A stretch of 64,000 nt of DNA from JBBQUN01 sp963698395 (GCA_963698395.1 CAVOQQ010000008.1:992001-1056000); one strand, 5' to 3'; counted from the stretch's first letter, positions 42,157 to 50,556 are shown. Numbers and translations: made by a program. The notes: a model not told the origin generated them from the letters alone.

Positions 42157-43406
42157 TCAGATGGTTCCGGTGGCGATGCGGAATTCCGTCGACTCGCTGA
42201 ACGACAGCATCACCATGCTGCGGCTCACGCCGTTGTCGAGTTGATGCATCCAGTACTCGAGGCCGCCCTGGTCGGGGCGACGGCCGAGCACGTTGGCGTA
42301 CACCGTGTCGAGGAACTGTGCCTCGTCGAGCTCGCCATAGGTGCCGACGTACTCCTTGCTGACCAGGAAGGAGTACGAGAGCGGATAGAGCGAACGCTCC
42401 TCGACGGCGATGCGCAGCCAGTAGTCGAATCCGACAGGATCAGGGTGTCGCCCGAGATGTGAGCAGTAGAGCCGGAACACGGCGCCCGCGGTCGCATCGG
42501 TGGTGTCGACGAGACCGGGCAGTGGACCGAGACGACACGGCGATTGGAGCGCCACGGCGCCACCACCCGCAGGCGCCAACGGATCGGGAGCCGTCGTAGT
42601 GGGTGTCGAGGTGGTCGGTGTCGAGGTGGTCGGTGTCGAGGTGCTGGTCGTGGTGGTCGAGCGGTGCTGGTGGTCGTCGTGGTCGGCGCCGTCGTGGTGG
42701 TCGTCGTGGTGGATGGTGCGGTCGTGGTCGGCGTCGAGTCGTTCAGACATCCAGGCAGCGCTCGAAACTCGATGTCGTCGCCCTCGGCTCGCAGGAACCG
42801 GCGAACGGCCTCGACGGTGGTTTCACCGCCGGTGAAGCCGTCATGCAGGAGCACGACGTCGCCGTCACCGACGTTCACGAGTTGATCGGCATAGAAGCCG
42901 GGGTCGAGTCGGTCCCAGTCTTGGATGCTGAAGGTCCAGAGCTCTTCGCTCATGCCGAGCGACGCGCCGGTCGATCGAACGAGCCCGCTGGTGGCACCGA
43001 ACGGCGGCCGATAGCAGGTCATCGGTGGGCCGCCAGCTCGGGTGACCGCCGCCTGGGTGTCCACGAGTTCCGCTCGGATCTGGTCGGTCGACATCGCGTC
43101 GAGCGCCAGGTGGTTGTAGCTGTGATTGCCGAGCGCATGGCCCCCGGCCGCGATCCGCCGGATCATCTGTGGGTCGCGGTCGACATTCGAGCCGACGACG
43201 AAGAACGTGGCGGTCACGCCCTCGGCGGCCAGGAGGTCGAGGAGCGAACTGGTGGCGCTGTCGAGTGCCGGTCCGTCGTCGAACGTGAGATAGACCACGC
43301 GGTTGGTACCGGCCGAATCGGCTGCGGCAACGCCTCCCATTGCGGCGAACACGATCAGGCCCGCGATGGACGAGACGGCCCGCTGGAGCCAACCGGTCGT
43401 TGTCAT
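42157..43406 (-). pseudogene. Polysaccharide deacetylase-DUF4214 protein, frameshifted linker
   Basis: From the ATG at 43406 (GAAGGA ribosome binding site) come a signal peptide and a NodB-type deacetylase. The metal/catalytic motifs are VYLTFDDGPALDS, GNHSYNHLALD, CYRPPFGAT and VLLHDGFTGGE. A Thr/Ser/Pro-rich linker follows; within it, near 42661, the frame shifts and the original frame would run on to 42225 as an Arg/Pro-rich tail. In the other frame a Thr/Ser/Pro linker continues into a DUF4214 domain (VFRLYCSHLGRHPDPVGFDY onward) ending at 42157. One missing base restores an about 416-residue exported enzyme. Confidence 0.85.
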
Positions 43407-43609
43407 GTCGTTGTTCCTTCGCCACCTGTCGATACCACGAATGGCCGGAGAGACCATTCGCACCGCTGTCTCAGGGTCGCAGACCAGGCCACTCAATGCA
43501 ATGACACAGCGACATTCGACGACGCGGCGACATCTTCCGACACGGCGACACTCCATCGACATGGCGCCCGATGGCCCGAGGGTGCAGCAAAGTTGGTAGA
43601 ACCTCGGGC
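43407..43609. other. Intergenic region with imperfect CGACA repeats
   Basis: Upstream of the deacetylase start no gene is evident. Between 43500 and 43565 the motif GCGACA-(N)-TCGACA recurs imperfectly about four times, similar in composition to the perfect 14-bp array at 24973. The deacetylase promoter should be here, but I did not find convincing hexamers. Confidence 0.35.
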
Positions 43610-43750
43610 ATGAGTCGTCCAACGAACAAGAGTCGGGTCACCGTCGCGTCGAAGCCCGTCGATGGTCAGCAGCGCCGCCGAAAGCACGGCGATCATTTCC
43701 ACACCGAGCGTTGGTGCGAGCATCACCAACGGTGGGAACAGGCCGACTGA
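43610..43750 (+). CDS. Candidate 46-aa His-rich basic protein
   Basis: An ATG at 43610 opens 46 codons with good GC-rich third positions, ending at TGA 43750. The peptide is basic (GQQRRRKHGDHFHTERW) and continues CEHHQRWEQAD, so six His and one Cys could bind metal. It has no clear ribosome binding site and no family I recognise. It lies in a 480-bp spacer otherwise without genes. Confidence 0.35.
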   Translation: MSRPTNKSRVTVASKPVDGQQRRRKHGDHFHTERWCEHHQRWEQAD

Positions 43751-43886
43751 CGCACCTTCGGCAGCTGACGCCGTTCTGACGGCATTGTCAACGCGCCGTG
43801 AATGGCGTGCGACAGCCTCGATTGCGCTGCGGCAAGGCTCGTCGCCATCCCTACCGTCCTCTCGACTGCACCGAGAGGATCACACC

Positions 43887-44087
43887 ATGACACGAGCATC
43901 CATCCACACCTTCGCCGTCGATGGCGGTTGGGCGAACCGACGAGATCGGTCCGGGGCCGTTCGGAGCGTCTACCCGACGAGCGTCGAAGCGCGGCGGGCC
44001 GGGGAAGACGCGGCTCGCCGGTTCCGAACCGAACACGTCGTCCATGCGCAGAACGGCAAGGTCTTGAGTCGCCATTCGTTCAGCTGA
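43887..44087 (+). CDS. DUF2188 protein
   Basis: The 66-residue protein resembles DUF2188: IHTFAVDGGWANRRDRSGA, then EARRAGEDAARRFRTEHVVH and NGKVLSRHSF. Such small proteins have no known function. The ATG at 43887 has GAGAGGA seven bases upstream, a proper ribosome binding site, which excludes the longer upstream frame. It is encoded just before the TlpA gene on the same strand. Confidence 0.75.
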   Translation: MTRASIHTFAVDGGWANRRDRSGAVRSVYPTSVEARRAGEDAARRFRTEHVVHAQNGKVLSRHSFS

Positions 44088-44156
44088 GATCCATCGAGCA
44101 CGAGAGCGATCGACAAGGAGAGATGCGGCCCGGTCGCCGCTAGCGTTGCGGCGATC

Positions 44157-44711
44157 ATGAACGAGCAGGCCCCGTCAGCGAACCGAACGCCACGTCGCAT
44201 CCTGGTGGCCGGGCTGGCGATCGTTGCGCTCGTGTGGATCGCCATCACCGCCACCGCCGAGCCCGAACTCCCCGACGTGCGCGCCGGCGGAACACCGGTC
44301 ACGCTGCCGGCATCGGGCTCGCTCGAAGGGGTCGACCTCGAGACCTTCGGCGGGATCCTGGCAGGGCAACAAGGGCGGGTGATCGTGGTCAACCTTTGGG
44401 CGTCGTGGTGCGCCCCCTGCCGGGCCGAGATGCCGCTGCTCCAGAAGGCCGCCGACGAGATGGGGGAGTCGGTGGTCATCCTCGGCGTGGTCTCGAACGA
44501 CCAGCTCCCGGCGGCCGAGCAGTTCCTCACCGAGGTTGGCGTCAGCTATCCGAACATCTTCGACACCGACGGGTCGATTGCTCGAGCCTTGGACGTGACC
44601 GCCTACCCCACGACCTACGTCTTCGGCATCGATGGGGAGATCCGGGCACGGGTCAACGGAGGCATCTCCGAGCAGCGGCTCGCCGGCCTCGTCGACGACG
44701 CCGTGCGATGA
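44157..44711 (+). CDS. TlpA-like membrane-anchored thiol-disulfide oxidoreductase
   Basis: The 184-residue protein has one N-terminal membrane helix (about 15-33) that places a thioredoxin domain outside the cytoplasm. The active site is WASWCAPCRAEMP (Cys near 83 and 86), and YPTTYVFGIDGEI contains the cis-Pro loop. It probably reduces disulfides in exported proteins or apocytochromes. Its stop overlaps the next start by four bases, linking it to a Lgt-like membrane protein that might supply electrons or share a substrate. Confidence 0.92.
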   Translation: MNEQAPSANRTPRRILVAGLAIVALVWIAITATAEPELPDVRAGGTPVTLPASGSLEGVDLETFGGILAGQQGRVIVVNLWASWCAPCRAEMPLLQKAADEMGESVVILGVVSNDQLPAAEQFLTEVGVSYPNIFDTDGSIARALDVTAYPTTYVFGIDGEIRARVNGGISEQRLAGLVDDAVR

Positions 44712-45409
44712 TCGATTTCGGTCTCCTCCTCAGTGCAATCATCGCGATCGGTGTGCCGGCGCTCCTCGCCCCTCGTTGGGGCGTCGTCGCCAACGGCGAC
44801 TCGCCGTCGTTCATCGATCGAGCGCTCGGGCCGCTCCTGCTCGGCCTCTTGGTCGCCCGTCTGAGCGCAATGGCGCTCGATGAGCCCGGATCGCTCGGTC
44901 GAATCACCGACATGATCATCATCCGAAGCGGCGTCGAATTCTGGCCGGGTGTACTCGCGGCCGGCGCGCTCGTGTTCTACTCGGCCCGTCGTGCCGGAGC
45001 CCCGGCGCCGGCGCAGCTTGCAGCGATGGTGCCCCTCGCCATCGTCGGCGCCGCCGGCTACGAAGCCACGTGCGTGGTTCGAGACGGCTGTTACGGCCCG
45101 ACGAGTCCGATCGGCCTGCGTCCCCCCGGCGTCGCCACCACCATGGTGCCCGTTGGTTGGCTGATGGCGCTGGCCCTGGTCGGCGCGGCACTGGCGCTCC
45201 GACGGTGGGCGCAGACGCGAGACGCACTCCGGATCATCGTCGCCGGCGTGCTCGTCGTTGCCGCCGTTCGGGGAATCGGATCGTTCTGGCTGCCGCACAT
45301 CGGCGACGGTCTCAGCCGCCCCCATTGGACGTCGATCGTGGTCGCAGTCCTCGCCGGCCTGGTCCTGCTCGTGCTCGAGCGGACGCAGGATCCGAACCCG
45401 GCCTCGTGA
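44708..45409 (+). CDS. Lgt-like polytopic membrane protein
   Basis: The 233-residue protein has about seven membrane helices. RSGVEFWPGVLAAG and GCYGPTSPIGLRPPG resemble the segments of prolipoprotein diacylglyceryl transferase (Lgt) around its lipid-binding Arg and the GC-GxP turn. The usual catalytic His/Arg set is not complete, so real Lgt activity is doubtful. It is translationally coupled to the TlpA gene. Two cysteines (EATCVVRDGCYG) could exchange disulfides with TlpA; that is inference. Confidence 0.7.
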   Translation: MIDFGLLLSAIIAIGVPALLAPRWGVVANGDSPSFIDRALGPLLLGLLVARLSAMALDEPGSLGRITDMIIIRSGVEFWPGVLAAGALVFYSARRAGAPAPAQLAAMVPLAIVGAAGYEATCVVRDGCYGPTSPIGLRPPGVATTMVPVGWLMALALVGAALALRRWAQTRDALRIIVAGVLVVAAVRGIGSFWLPHIGDGLSRPHWTSIVVAVLAGLVLLVLERTQDPNPAS

Positions 45410-45490
45410 GGTGCCGACCGGGAAGAGGGGCGGCGGCATCCTCCTCCCGATCGGCGACGCTCTTTCTAGCGAATGCGAAGGGTCTTCGCC

Positions 45491-47128
45491 TTACCGATGG
45501 CCGGGATTCTCGTTCGGCTGGTCCGTCACAGCTCGTCGAGCGGCTTCGGCCTCGACTCGTGCCCGGCTCCGCGGCACCTGGTTCACCGCATCGAGGAAGA
45601 CCTCACCCCGAAGCCGAAAGACCGTGGCACCATCTGGCCCTGCAGCGACATCGGCATTTCGAGGCTCATTGGTGAGCAGCGCCAGCTCACCGACGTAGGA
45701 GCCGGCGTTGCGGACGATCGTCTCGCCGGAAGGGATCTGGACGACTGCTTGGCCACGACCGATGACCATCATGTCGTCGCCCGGTTCGCCGTGGCGCAGC
45801 ATGATCTCACCCGGCTCGAACTCGTCGCGAACGAGGTTCTGCAGCAGTTGTTCGAGCGCGAACGGTGGGAGCGGAGCGAAGATGACGGTCGAGCGGACCA
45901 GCTGCAGAAGCTCGAGATCGATCGGTTGCCGGCGGTCGTCGATCATGCGGAGTGCGGGCCACAGCACGGCGGGGACGACGGCGCCGACGATACCGAGTAC
46001 CAGCAGCGCAGTGTCGAGCCCGAAGGCGGCAGCGCAGGCGGAGAAGGTAGCACCTCCGATCGCCAGTGCGCCGGTGGTCGTCGACTCGAGCACGCCGAAG
46101 ACTCGGGCGAGGGTGTCGTCGGGAGCCAGGCTCTGGAGCATGGTTCGCCCCGCAACCGCCGTCACCGACGCCCCGGCGCCGACGACCACGAGCAGGGCGA
46201 TGGCCGGGATGACCGTTTCGACCTGGGAGAGCGCGGCAAACGCAGCGGCGCTCACGATGGCCGAGCTCACGATGGCGAAACTCAAGCGCTGTCGCCCGAC
46301 CAAGCCAATGCTCAAGACGACGCCGAGGAGGGTGCCGGCGCCGATCGACGTGATGAGAATGCTGGCTGACGCCTCGCGGCGGCCGAGCTTTTCGACCGCA
46401 ATGGCGGCAGCGCCGACATCGAGCGCGCCGGCAGCGACCAGCGTGGTGCCCAAGACGAAGACGATGAGACGAGCCTGACGGTCCTTGCGCAGGAGCCGAA
46501 CGCCCGCCAGCAGGCGACTCCTGATGGCCGCGATCGGTGGATCGTCGGGGTGCTCGTCTCCGCTGGTGCCTCGGGGCACCGTCGATCGGCTCGCCAGAGC
46601 CGAGACCCCCATGACAGCGGCCATGCCGGCGAGGGCCACGCCGGGCGAAAAGGAGACCAGCAAGACGCCCGCCATGGCCGGGCCGGCCAGCTCACCGATG
46701 CTCGTCACCATGCCGATGCCGACGTTGCCCGCAGTCAACTGATCCGGTGTGGTCGTCAGACGGGGGATGAGTGACGCAACGGCAGGCGCCGGAAACGTCA
46801 GACCGACCGAGAAGACCGTGGCGAAGACGTAGACGACCCAGGACGGTGCTTCGGTGATCATCGACAGGGCCGTCGCGGCGAGGAAGAGGGCAAGCAGACC
46901 GAACCCCAGGGGCAACACCCGACTCGGGCTCATCCAGTCGGGTAGCACCGCGACGGCGGGGGCAAGAACGACGGCGGGAACGAGCAAGACGACGGCGACC
47001 CAGCCGACCTCGCCGACGCCGCCCTGCTGATAGGCGTACAGCAACAGGGTGAGCCACGCCGCGTCTTCTGCGAGGCGCATCCCGAGCGAACCGGCGAGAA
47101 GTCGGCGGAGCTCGGTGCTGGCGAGCAC
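45491..47128 (-). CDS. MFS transporter fused to cyclic-nucleotide-binding domain
   Basis: This 545-residue protein has about twelve membrane helices of a DHA3-like major facilitator (LRRLLAGSLGMRLAEDAAW at the start, QSLAPDDTLARVFGVLES later). A C-terminal cNMP-binding domain of about 125 residues follows. It contains EFEPGEIMLRHGEPGDDMMV and SYVGELALLTNEPRNADV, the latter aligning with the phosphate-binding cassette (usually GE-x-A-L-x5-R). This suggests transport gated by cAMP or a related nucleotide. The start is uncertain: GTG 47128 keeps the whole first helix, whereas ATG 47080 would cut it. Confidence 0.85.
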   Translation of the reverse strand: MLASTELRRLLAGSLGMRLAEDAAWLTLLLYAYQQGGVGEVGWVAVVLLVPAVVLAPAVAVLPDWMSPSRVLPLGFGLLALFLAATALSMITEAPSWVVYVFATVFSVGLTFPAPAVASLIPRLTTTPDQLTAGNVGIGMVTSIGELAGPAMAGVLLVSFSPGVALAGMAAVMGVSALASRSTVPRGTSGDEHPDDPPIAAIRSRLLAGVRLLRKDRQARLIVFVLGTTLVAAGALDVGAAAIAVEKLGRREASASILITSIGAGTLLGVVLSIGLVGRQRLSFAIVSSAIVSAAAFAALSQVETVIPAIALLVVVGAGASVTAVAGRTMLQSLAPDDTLARVFGVLESTTTGALAIGGATFSACAAAFGLDTALLVLGIVGAVVPAVLWPALRMIDDRRQPIDLELLQLVRSTVIFAPLPPFALEQLLQNLVRDEFEPGEIMLRHGEPGDDMMVIGRGQAVVQIPSGETIVRNAGSYVGELALLTNEPRNADVAAGPDGATVFRLRGEVFLDAVNQVPRSRARVEAEAARRAVTDQPNENPGHR

Positions 47129-47347
47129 TTGTCGAAAGACCAGCGTGGTGGCGTGCCGTTGCCGTGGCCGCTCGTGCCGAGGTCGTGGTCGGAGCCGTGA
47201 TCGGAACAATGGGTGAGCCCTCCGCTCGGAAGGAAACCTAGCGCCTGCATCCGACCCGGGTCGACATGCTCGGGCAACGGATCGAACTCGTCGTTCGAGC
47301 GTCTCCCGGCCCACGCGAGTCTGCGGCAACCCGGGTACCTTTTGAGC

Positions 47348-48208
47348 ATGTACAGCTTCCGCCAGAGCCGCTTCGGCGGCGGAGAAGACCCGTGGTTCCG
47401 ATTGGGAACGTGGGATGTCGGATCCGCCGGCGTCGCCGCTCTCGCTGTCCTGGCCGGCATGATCCTCGTCGCCGTCGAGGGGCGTGGTGCGCCGGTGAGC
47501 CAGTGGCTCGTGTTCGTTGCTCCCGAGGTCGCTCGGGGCGAGGTGTGGCGAATTCTGACCTGGTTCGTTCCGAGTGGGATCACCATCTGGACCCTCGTGT
47601 CGGCGTTCTTGATCTTCAGCTTCGGATCCCAGATCGAGGGCGCCTTGGGGCGAGTGAAGATGGCCCAGTACCTCGGAGCGCTCATCGTCATTCCTGCCCT
47701 GCTCTCGCTGCTGCTGTACGCCCTCGGCATCTTCGGTGCACCGGTTGCCCTCGCCGGCGGGTCGCTCTTGAGCCAGCTGCTCTTCTTCGCCTTCGTGCTC
47801 TACATGCCCGGCGTGAAGTTCTTCTTCGGCATTCCCGGCTGGGTCATGGCGGCTGCGGTCATCGTGATCTCGCTGCTCGGTTATCTGGCCGATCGCAACG
47901 GTGCCGGCGCCTTCCACTTCGTCGTCACGCTGATGCTGATCGCTGCGGTCACGAAATTCTTCGGCTTGGCCGACGAACTCCCCGGACCGGCACTCGGTCG
48001 GTTGACCCCGCGATCAGGAAGGCAGTCGGCGACTGCTCGTACCCCGGCGGTCTCCACCGCCGAACTCGACGACGCTCGCTTTCGCGAGCTCGACATCGAT
48101 TCCATCCTCGACCAGATCGCCGCCTTCGGCGTCGAGAGTCTGTCGGACAACCAGCGTCGCACGCTCGAGTCCTACTCCAAGCGCAAGGGCCGCAAGCGAG
48201 ACAAGTAG
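47348..48208 (+). CDS. Rhomboid-like membrane protein with DUF6576-type tail
   Basis: The 286-residue protein has about six membrane helices in a rhomboid-like order: EVWRILTWFVPSG, then SFGSQIEGALGRVKMAQYLG, then GGSLLSQLLFF where active rhomboids have GxSG. Leu replaces the Gly after the Ser, so protease activity is doubtful. The C-terminal tail (DSILDQIAAFGVESLSDNQR onward) resembles the DUF6576 segment attached to many bacterial rhomboids. TACCTT ends 6 bp before the ATG (leaderless pattern). Confidence 0.7.
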   Translation: MYSFRQSRFGGGEDPWFRLGTWDVGSAGVAALAVLAGMILVAVEGRGAPVSQWLVFVAPEVARGEVWRILTWFVPSGITIWTLVSAFLIFSFGSQIEGALGRVKMAQYLGALIVIPALLSLLLYALGIFGAPVALAGGSLLSQLLFFAFVLYMPGVKFFFGIPGWVMAAAVIVISLLGYLADRNGAGAFHFVVTLMLIAAVTKFFGLADELPGPALGRLTPRSGRQSATARTPAVSTAELDDARFRELDIDSILDQIAAFGVESLSDNQRRTLESYSKRKGRKRDK

Positions 48209-48300
48209 GCGAACGGCTCCTGCGTCACGCGGCGTCTGGATTGCCAGGACTACCGTGGTCCAATGCCCGAGAGTGGATCAACGGCCATCGGACACCCCGG

Positions 48301-48577
48301 TGTGATCGGTACGACAACTCCGTCGCCGACGACGGGCTCGAAGGAGACGATGGATCGTTCAGCATCTGTTCCTTCTGGTTCGTCGAGGCGCCTTTCGCGA
48401 GCCGGCCGCAAGGAAGAGGCCAGAATCCACTTCGAGAAGATGCTCACGTTCGCCGGTCCTTTGGGCCTCTTCAGCGAAGTCATCTCACCGTCCGGCGAGC
48501 AGTTGGGCAACGACCCGCCGGCGTTCACGCATCTGTCGCTGATCAGTGCCGCCGTGCATCTCGACCGAGAAACCTGA
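48301..48577 (+). pseudogene. 3' remnant of a GH15 glucoamylase-like gene
   Basis: In one frame RYDNSVADDGLEGDDGSF is followed by SICSFWFVEA, and in a second frame by LSRAGRKEEARIHFEKML and GLFSEVISPSGEQLGNDPPA. Together these match the C-terminal end of glycoside hydrolase family 15 proteins, including the SFW and SPSGEQLGN-x-PQAF motifs. A single extra C in GAGGCGCCTTT (about 48391) explains the frame change. Everything upstream of this about 90-residue piece is missing, because the preceding gene ends at 48208. It is a decayed remnant. Confidence 0.75.
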
Positions 48578-48610
48578 GCCGAGCGGAGGGTGGTCGGAGG
48601 CAGGGTGGTA

Positions 48611-48982
48611 TCAGTCGAACAGCTTGCGGTAGGTCCAGTTGCCGTAGTGCCAGATGGTCTCACCACCATGATCGACGAAGATCTTGCCTGCGGTCTCGGC
48701 CTCGTCGCCGACGGCGAGCACTCGAATCACCGAGTTGCCGGCGTCGAGTTGAGCCTTGAACTCTCGCAGCGAATCGAGTTCTTCACCCTGTTGGAAGAAG
48801 CGGATGATCTTGCCGGCCAGGTCGTCGCCGTCGATGTCGATCTGATCGGCGTCCTGCGGGCCATCGAGCACTTCGATCTCGAACCCGTTGGTGCGAAGGA
48901 TGTCCACGATGTCGTTTCGGTGTTCGGCGGGAGCGATACCCACCACCTCGTCGGTCTCGAAGGGATTGTTGATGTTTGCCAT
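48611..48982 (-). CDS. Small stress-type hypothetical protein
   Basis: I cannot place this 123-residue cytoplasmic protein in a named family with certainty. EVVGIAPAEHRNDIVDILRT is an alpha/beta unit and the C-terminus ends FVDHGGETIWHYGNWTYRKL. That HGG-x-HYG-W pattern resembles small proteins related to general-stress (GsiB/YflT-like) domains. It lies directly upstream of, and divergent from, an anti-sigma/sigma partner-switching module, which would suit a stress-regulon member. The ATG at 48982 begins the conserved part. Confidence 0.65.
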   Translation of the reverse strand: MANINNPFETDEVVGIAPAEHRNDIVDILRTNGFEIEVLDGPQDADQIDIDGDDLAGKIIRFFQQGEELDSLREFKAQLDAGNSVIRVLAVGDEAETAGKIFVDHGGETIWHYGNWTYRKLFD

Positions 48983-49073
48983 GGTCCGTCTATGCCCGTG
49001 CGCTGCATGACGAAACGTGATGTTTGCGGCCGTCGTGGCCGGGGGAGGTACCACTCATGATTGGATCGAGCGA

Positions 49074-49466
49074 ATGAACGAATCCACCAACGACGTGCTG
49101 ACGGTCGATTTCCCCGCCCGGCTGCGATTCCTGAGCCTCGCCCGCCTGAATGCTGCGGCCATGGCGGCTGCCGGCGGGTTCGACGTCGAGGAGCTCGACG
49201 ACATCCGCCTGGCGGTCGGTGAGGCCATCGGCTGGCTCCTGCTCGACGACGACGCGGGTGGGACGGTGACGATCCGGTACCAGGCCAGCGATGGGGTGTT
49301 CACGCTGGAGGCGGAACGAAGGGCCGACGATCTTCCTGTGAACGAACCCGACGATCTCGTCGACGCCATCCTGGGCGCAATTCTCGACGCCCACCGGCTC
49401 GGGACCACTGCAGGGGGGACTCGCACCGTCGAGCTCCGCAAGGAGCGGACCCTTGGTGAGTGCTGA
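49074..49466 (+). CDS. RsbW-like anti-sigma factor kinase
   Basis: The 130-residue protein is a HATPase_c_2 domain of the RsbW/SpoIIAB type. It has FPARLRFLSLARLNAAAMAA, the N-box helix ELDDIRLAVGEAIGWLLLDD and a GG-rich C-terminal lid region. The N-box Asn is not obvious (AVGEAI where AVnEA is usual), so kinase activity may be weakened. It would bind the sigma factor encoded immediately downstream, with which it overlaps. The STAS protein encoded on the other strand is the expected antagonist. Confidence 0.8.
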   Translation: MNESTNDVLTVDFPARLRFLSLARLNAAAMAAAGGFDVEELDDIRLAVGEAIGWLLLDDDAGGTVTIRYQASDGVFTLEAERRADDLPVNEPDDLVDAILGAILDAHRLGTTAGGTRTVELRKERTLGEC

Positions 49467-50226
49467 GCGAGACGCCGAGCGCGATCGTCTCTTCCGCGAG
49501 CTCCAGGAAACCGGGTCGCAAGCGATCAGGAACCAGCTCGTGGAGAGCTACGCGCCGCTCGTGGTGTATTTCGCCAAGCGCTACAGCAACCGAGGCGTGC
49601 CCGACGACGATCTCCGACAGACGGCCCAACTTGCTTGCGTGAAGGCGGTCGATCGGTTCGATCCCTCCCTGGGCATCAAGTTCTCGACCTTTGCCGGGCG
49701 GACCATCGACGGTGAGCTCAAGCGCTACTTCCGCGACAAGACCTGGTCGGTTCGCGTACCTCGAAGCCTGCAGGAGCGCAGTGCCGAAGTGCGCTCGACG
49801 ATCGAGGCGTTGTCTGGCGACCTGGGCCGTCCACCCTCGGTGCAGGAACTGGCGGAACACACCGGCTACTCCGACGACGAGATCCTGGAAGCACTCGACG
49901 TACAGACCGCCTACCGGGCGTCCAGTATCGACGTTCCGGCGTCGGCCCGCGACGATGGTCCGGGGCAGGCGATGGCGGCGCGTCTGGGTGAAACCGACGC
50001 CGGGTTCCACCAGACCGAGGTGTCGATGGCCGTTCGCTCGCTCATCGAGCAACTACCCGAGCGCGAGCGGCGAATCGTCGAACTCCGGTTCTTCGAAGGA
50101 CTCAAGCAGCAGGAGATCGCCGACCGGATGGGCATGAGCCAGATGCACGTGTCTCGTCTCCTGCGACGCGCGCTCGACCAGATGCGTACCTATCTGCCCG
50201 CAGCCGATCTGCCCGGTGGCGACTAG
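49456..50226 (+). CDS. SigB/SigF-type RNA polymerase sigma factor
   Basis: The 256-residue protein has regions 2, 3 and 4 of the stress/sporulation sigma-70 group. NQLVESYAPLVVYFAKRYSN and DLRQTAQLACVKAVDRFDP form region 2, followed by KFSTFAGRTIDGELKRYFRD, the region 3 block RSTIEALSGDLGRPPSVQEL and region 4 ELRFFEGLKQQEIADRMGMS with its HTH. It should direct a general stress regulon under control of the RsbW-like protein. The GTG at 49456 has AAGGAG upstream; it overlaps the rsbW-like stop by 11 bp. Confidence 0.92.
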   Translation: MSAERDAERDRLFRELQETGSQAIRNQLVESYAPLVVYFAKRYSNRGVPDDDLRQTAQLACVKAVDRFDPSLGIKFSTFAGRTIDGELKRYFRDKTWSVRVPRSLQERSAEVRSTIEALSGDLGRPPSVQELAEHTGYSDDEILEALDVQTAYRASSIDVPASARDDGPGQAMAARLGETDAGFHQTEVSMAVRSLIEQLPERERRIVELRFFEGLKQQEIADRMGMSQMHVSRLLRRALDQMRTYLPAADLPGGD

Positions 50227-50256
50227 CGCAACGCTCCGGCGGTTCTCGCCGCTGTT

Positions 50257-50556
50257 TCAGGCGGGATCGAGTCCGAAGATTTCGCGCAAGCCGACGATGG
50301 CGAGCACACGATCGACCGGTGACGAAGGATTCACGATCGTCACCGTTCCTTCGGCGTGCTGTTCACGCAACCGAACGAGTGCCGAGATGCCGGCAGAGTC
50401 GAGGAACGTGACGGCACCCATGTCGAGGACGAGCCCGTTGCCCTCGGGCACGATCTTGGCGAGTTGCTCGAGCACGGCGTCGCTGTGGTGAGCGTCGAAC
50501 TCGCCCTCGAGTGAGGCAATCGTCGTGCCATCTTCGGTTCGGGTTGAAACGTCCAT
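50257..50556 (-). CDS. STAS-domain anti-anti-sigma factor (RsbV/SpoIIAA type)
   Basis: The 99-residue protein is a single STAS domain. VLDMGAVTFLDSAGISALVR contains the conserved Ser (in FLDSAGI) that an RsbW kinase phosphorylates to switch binding off. When unphosphorylated it should sequester the anti-sigma factor and free the sigma factor encoded on the opposite strand. GGAGGTGTGCG before the ATG is a good ribosome binding site. Its 3' end faces that of the sigma gene across 30 bp, so the module has a separate promoter for the antagonist. Confidence 0.92.
   Translation of the reverse strand: MDVSTRTEDGTTIASLEGEFDAHHSDAVLEQLAKIVPEGNGLVLDMGAVTFLDSAGISALVRLREQHAEGTVTIVNPSSPVDRVLAIVGLREIFGLDPA

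Noticed and set aside
49655..49680. tRNA-like GGTTCGATCCC sequence
   Set aside because: It is in-frame sigma-factor coding sequence, and no cloverleaf can be drawn around it. No tRNA was found elsewhere by eye.
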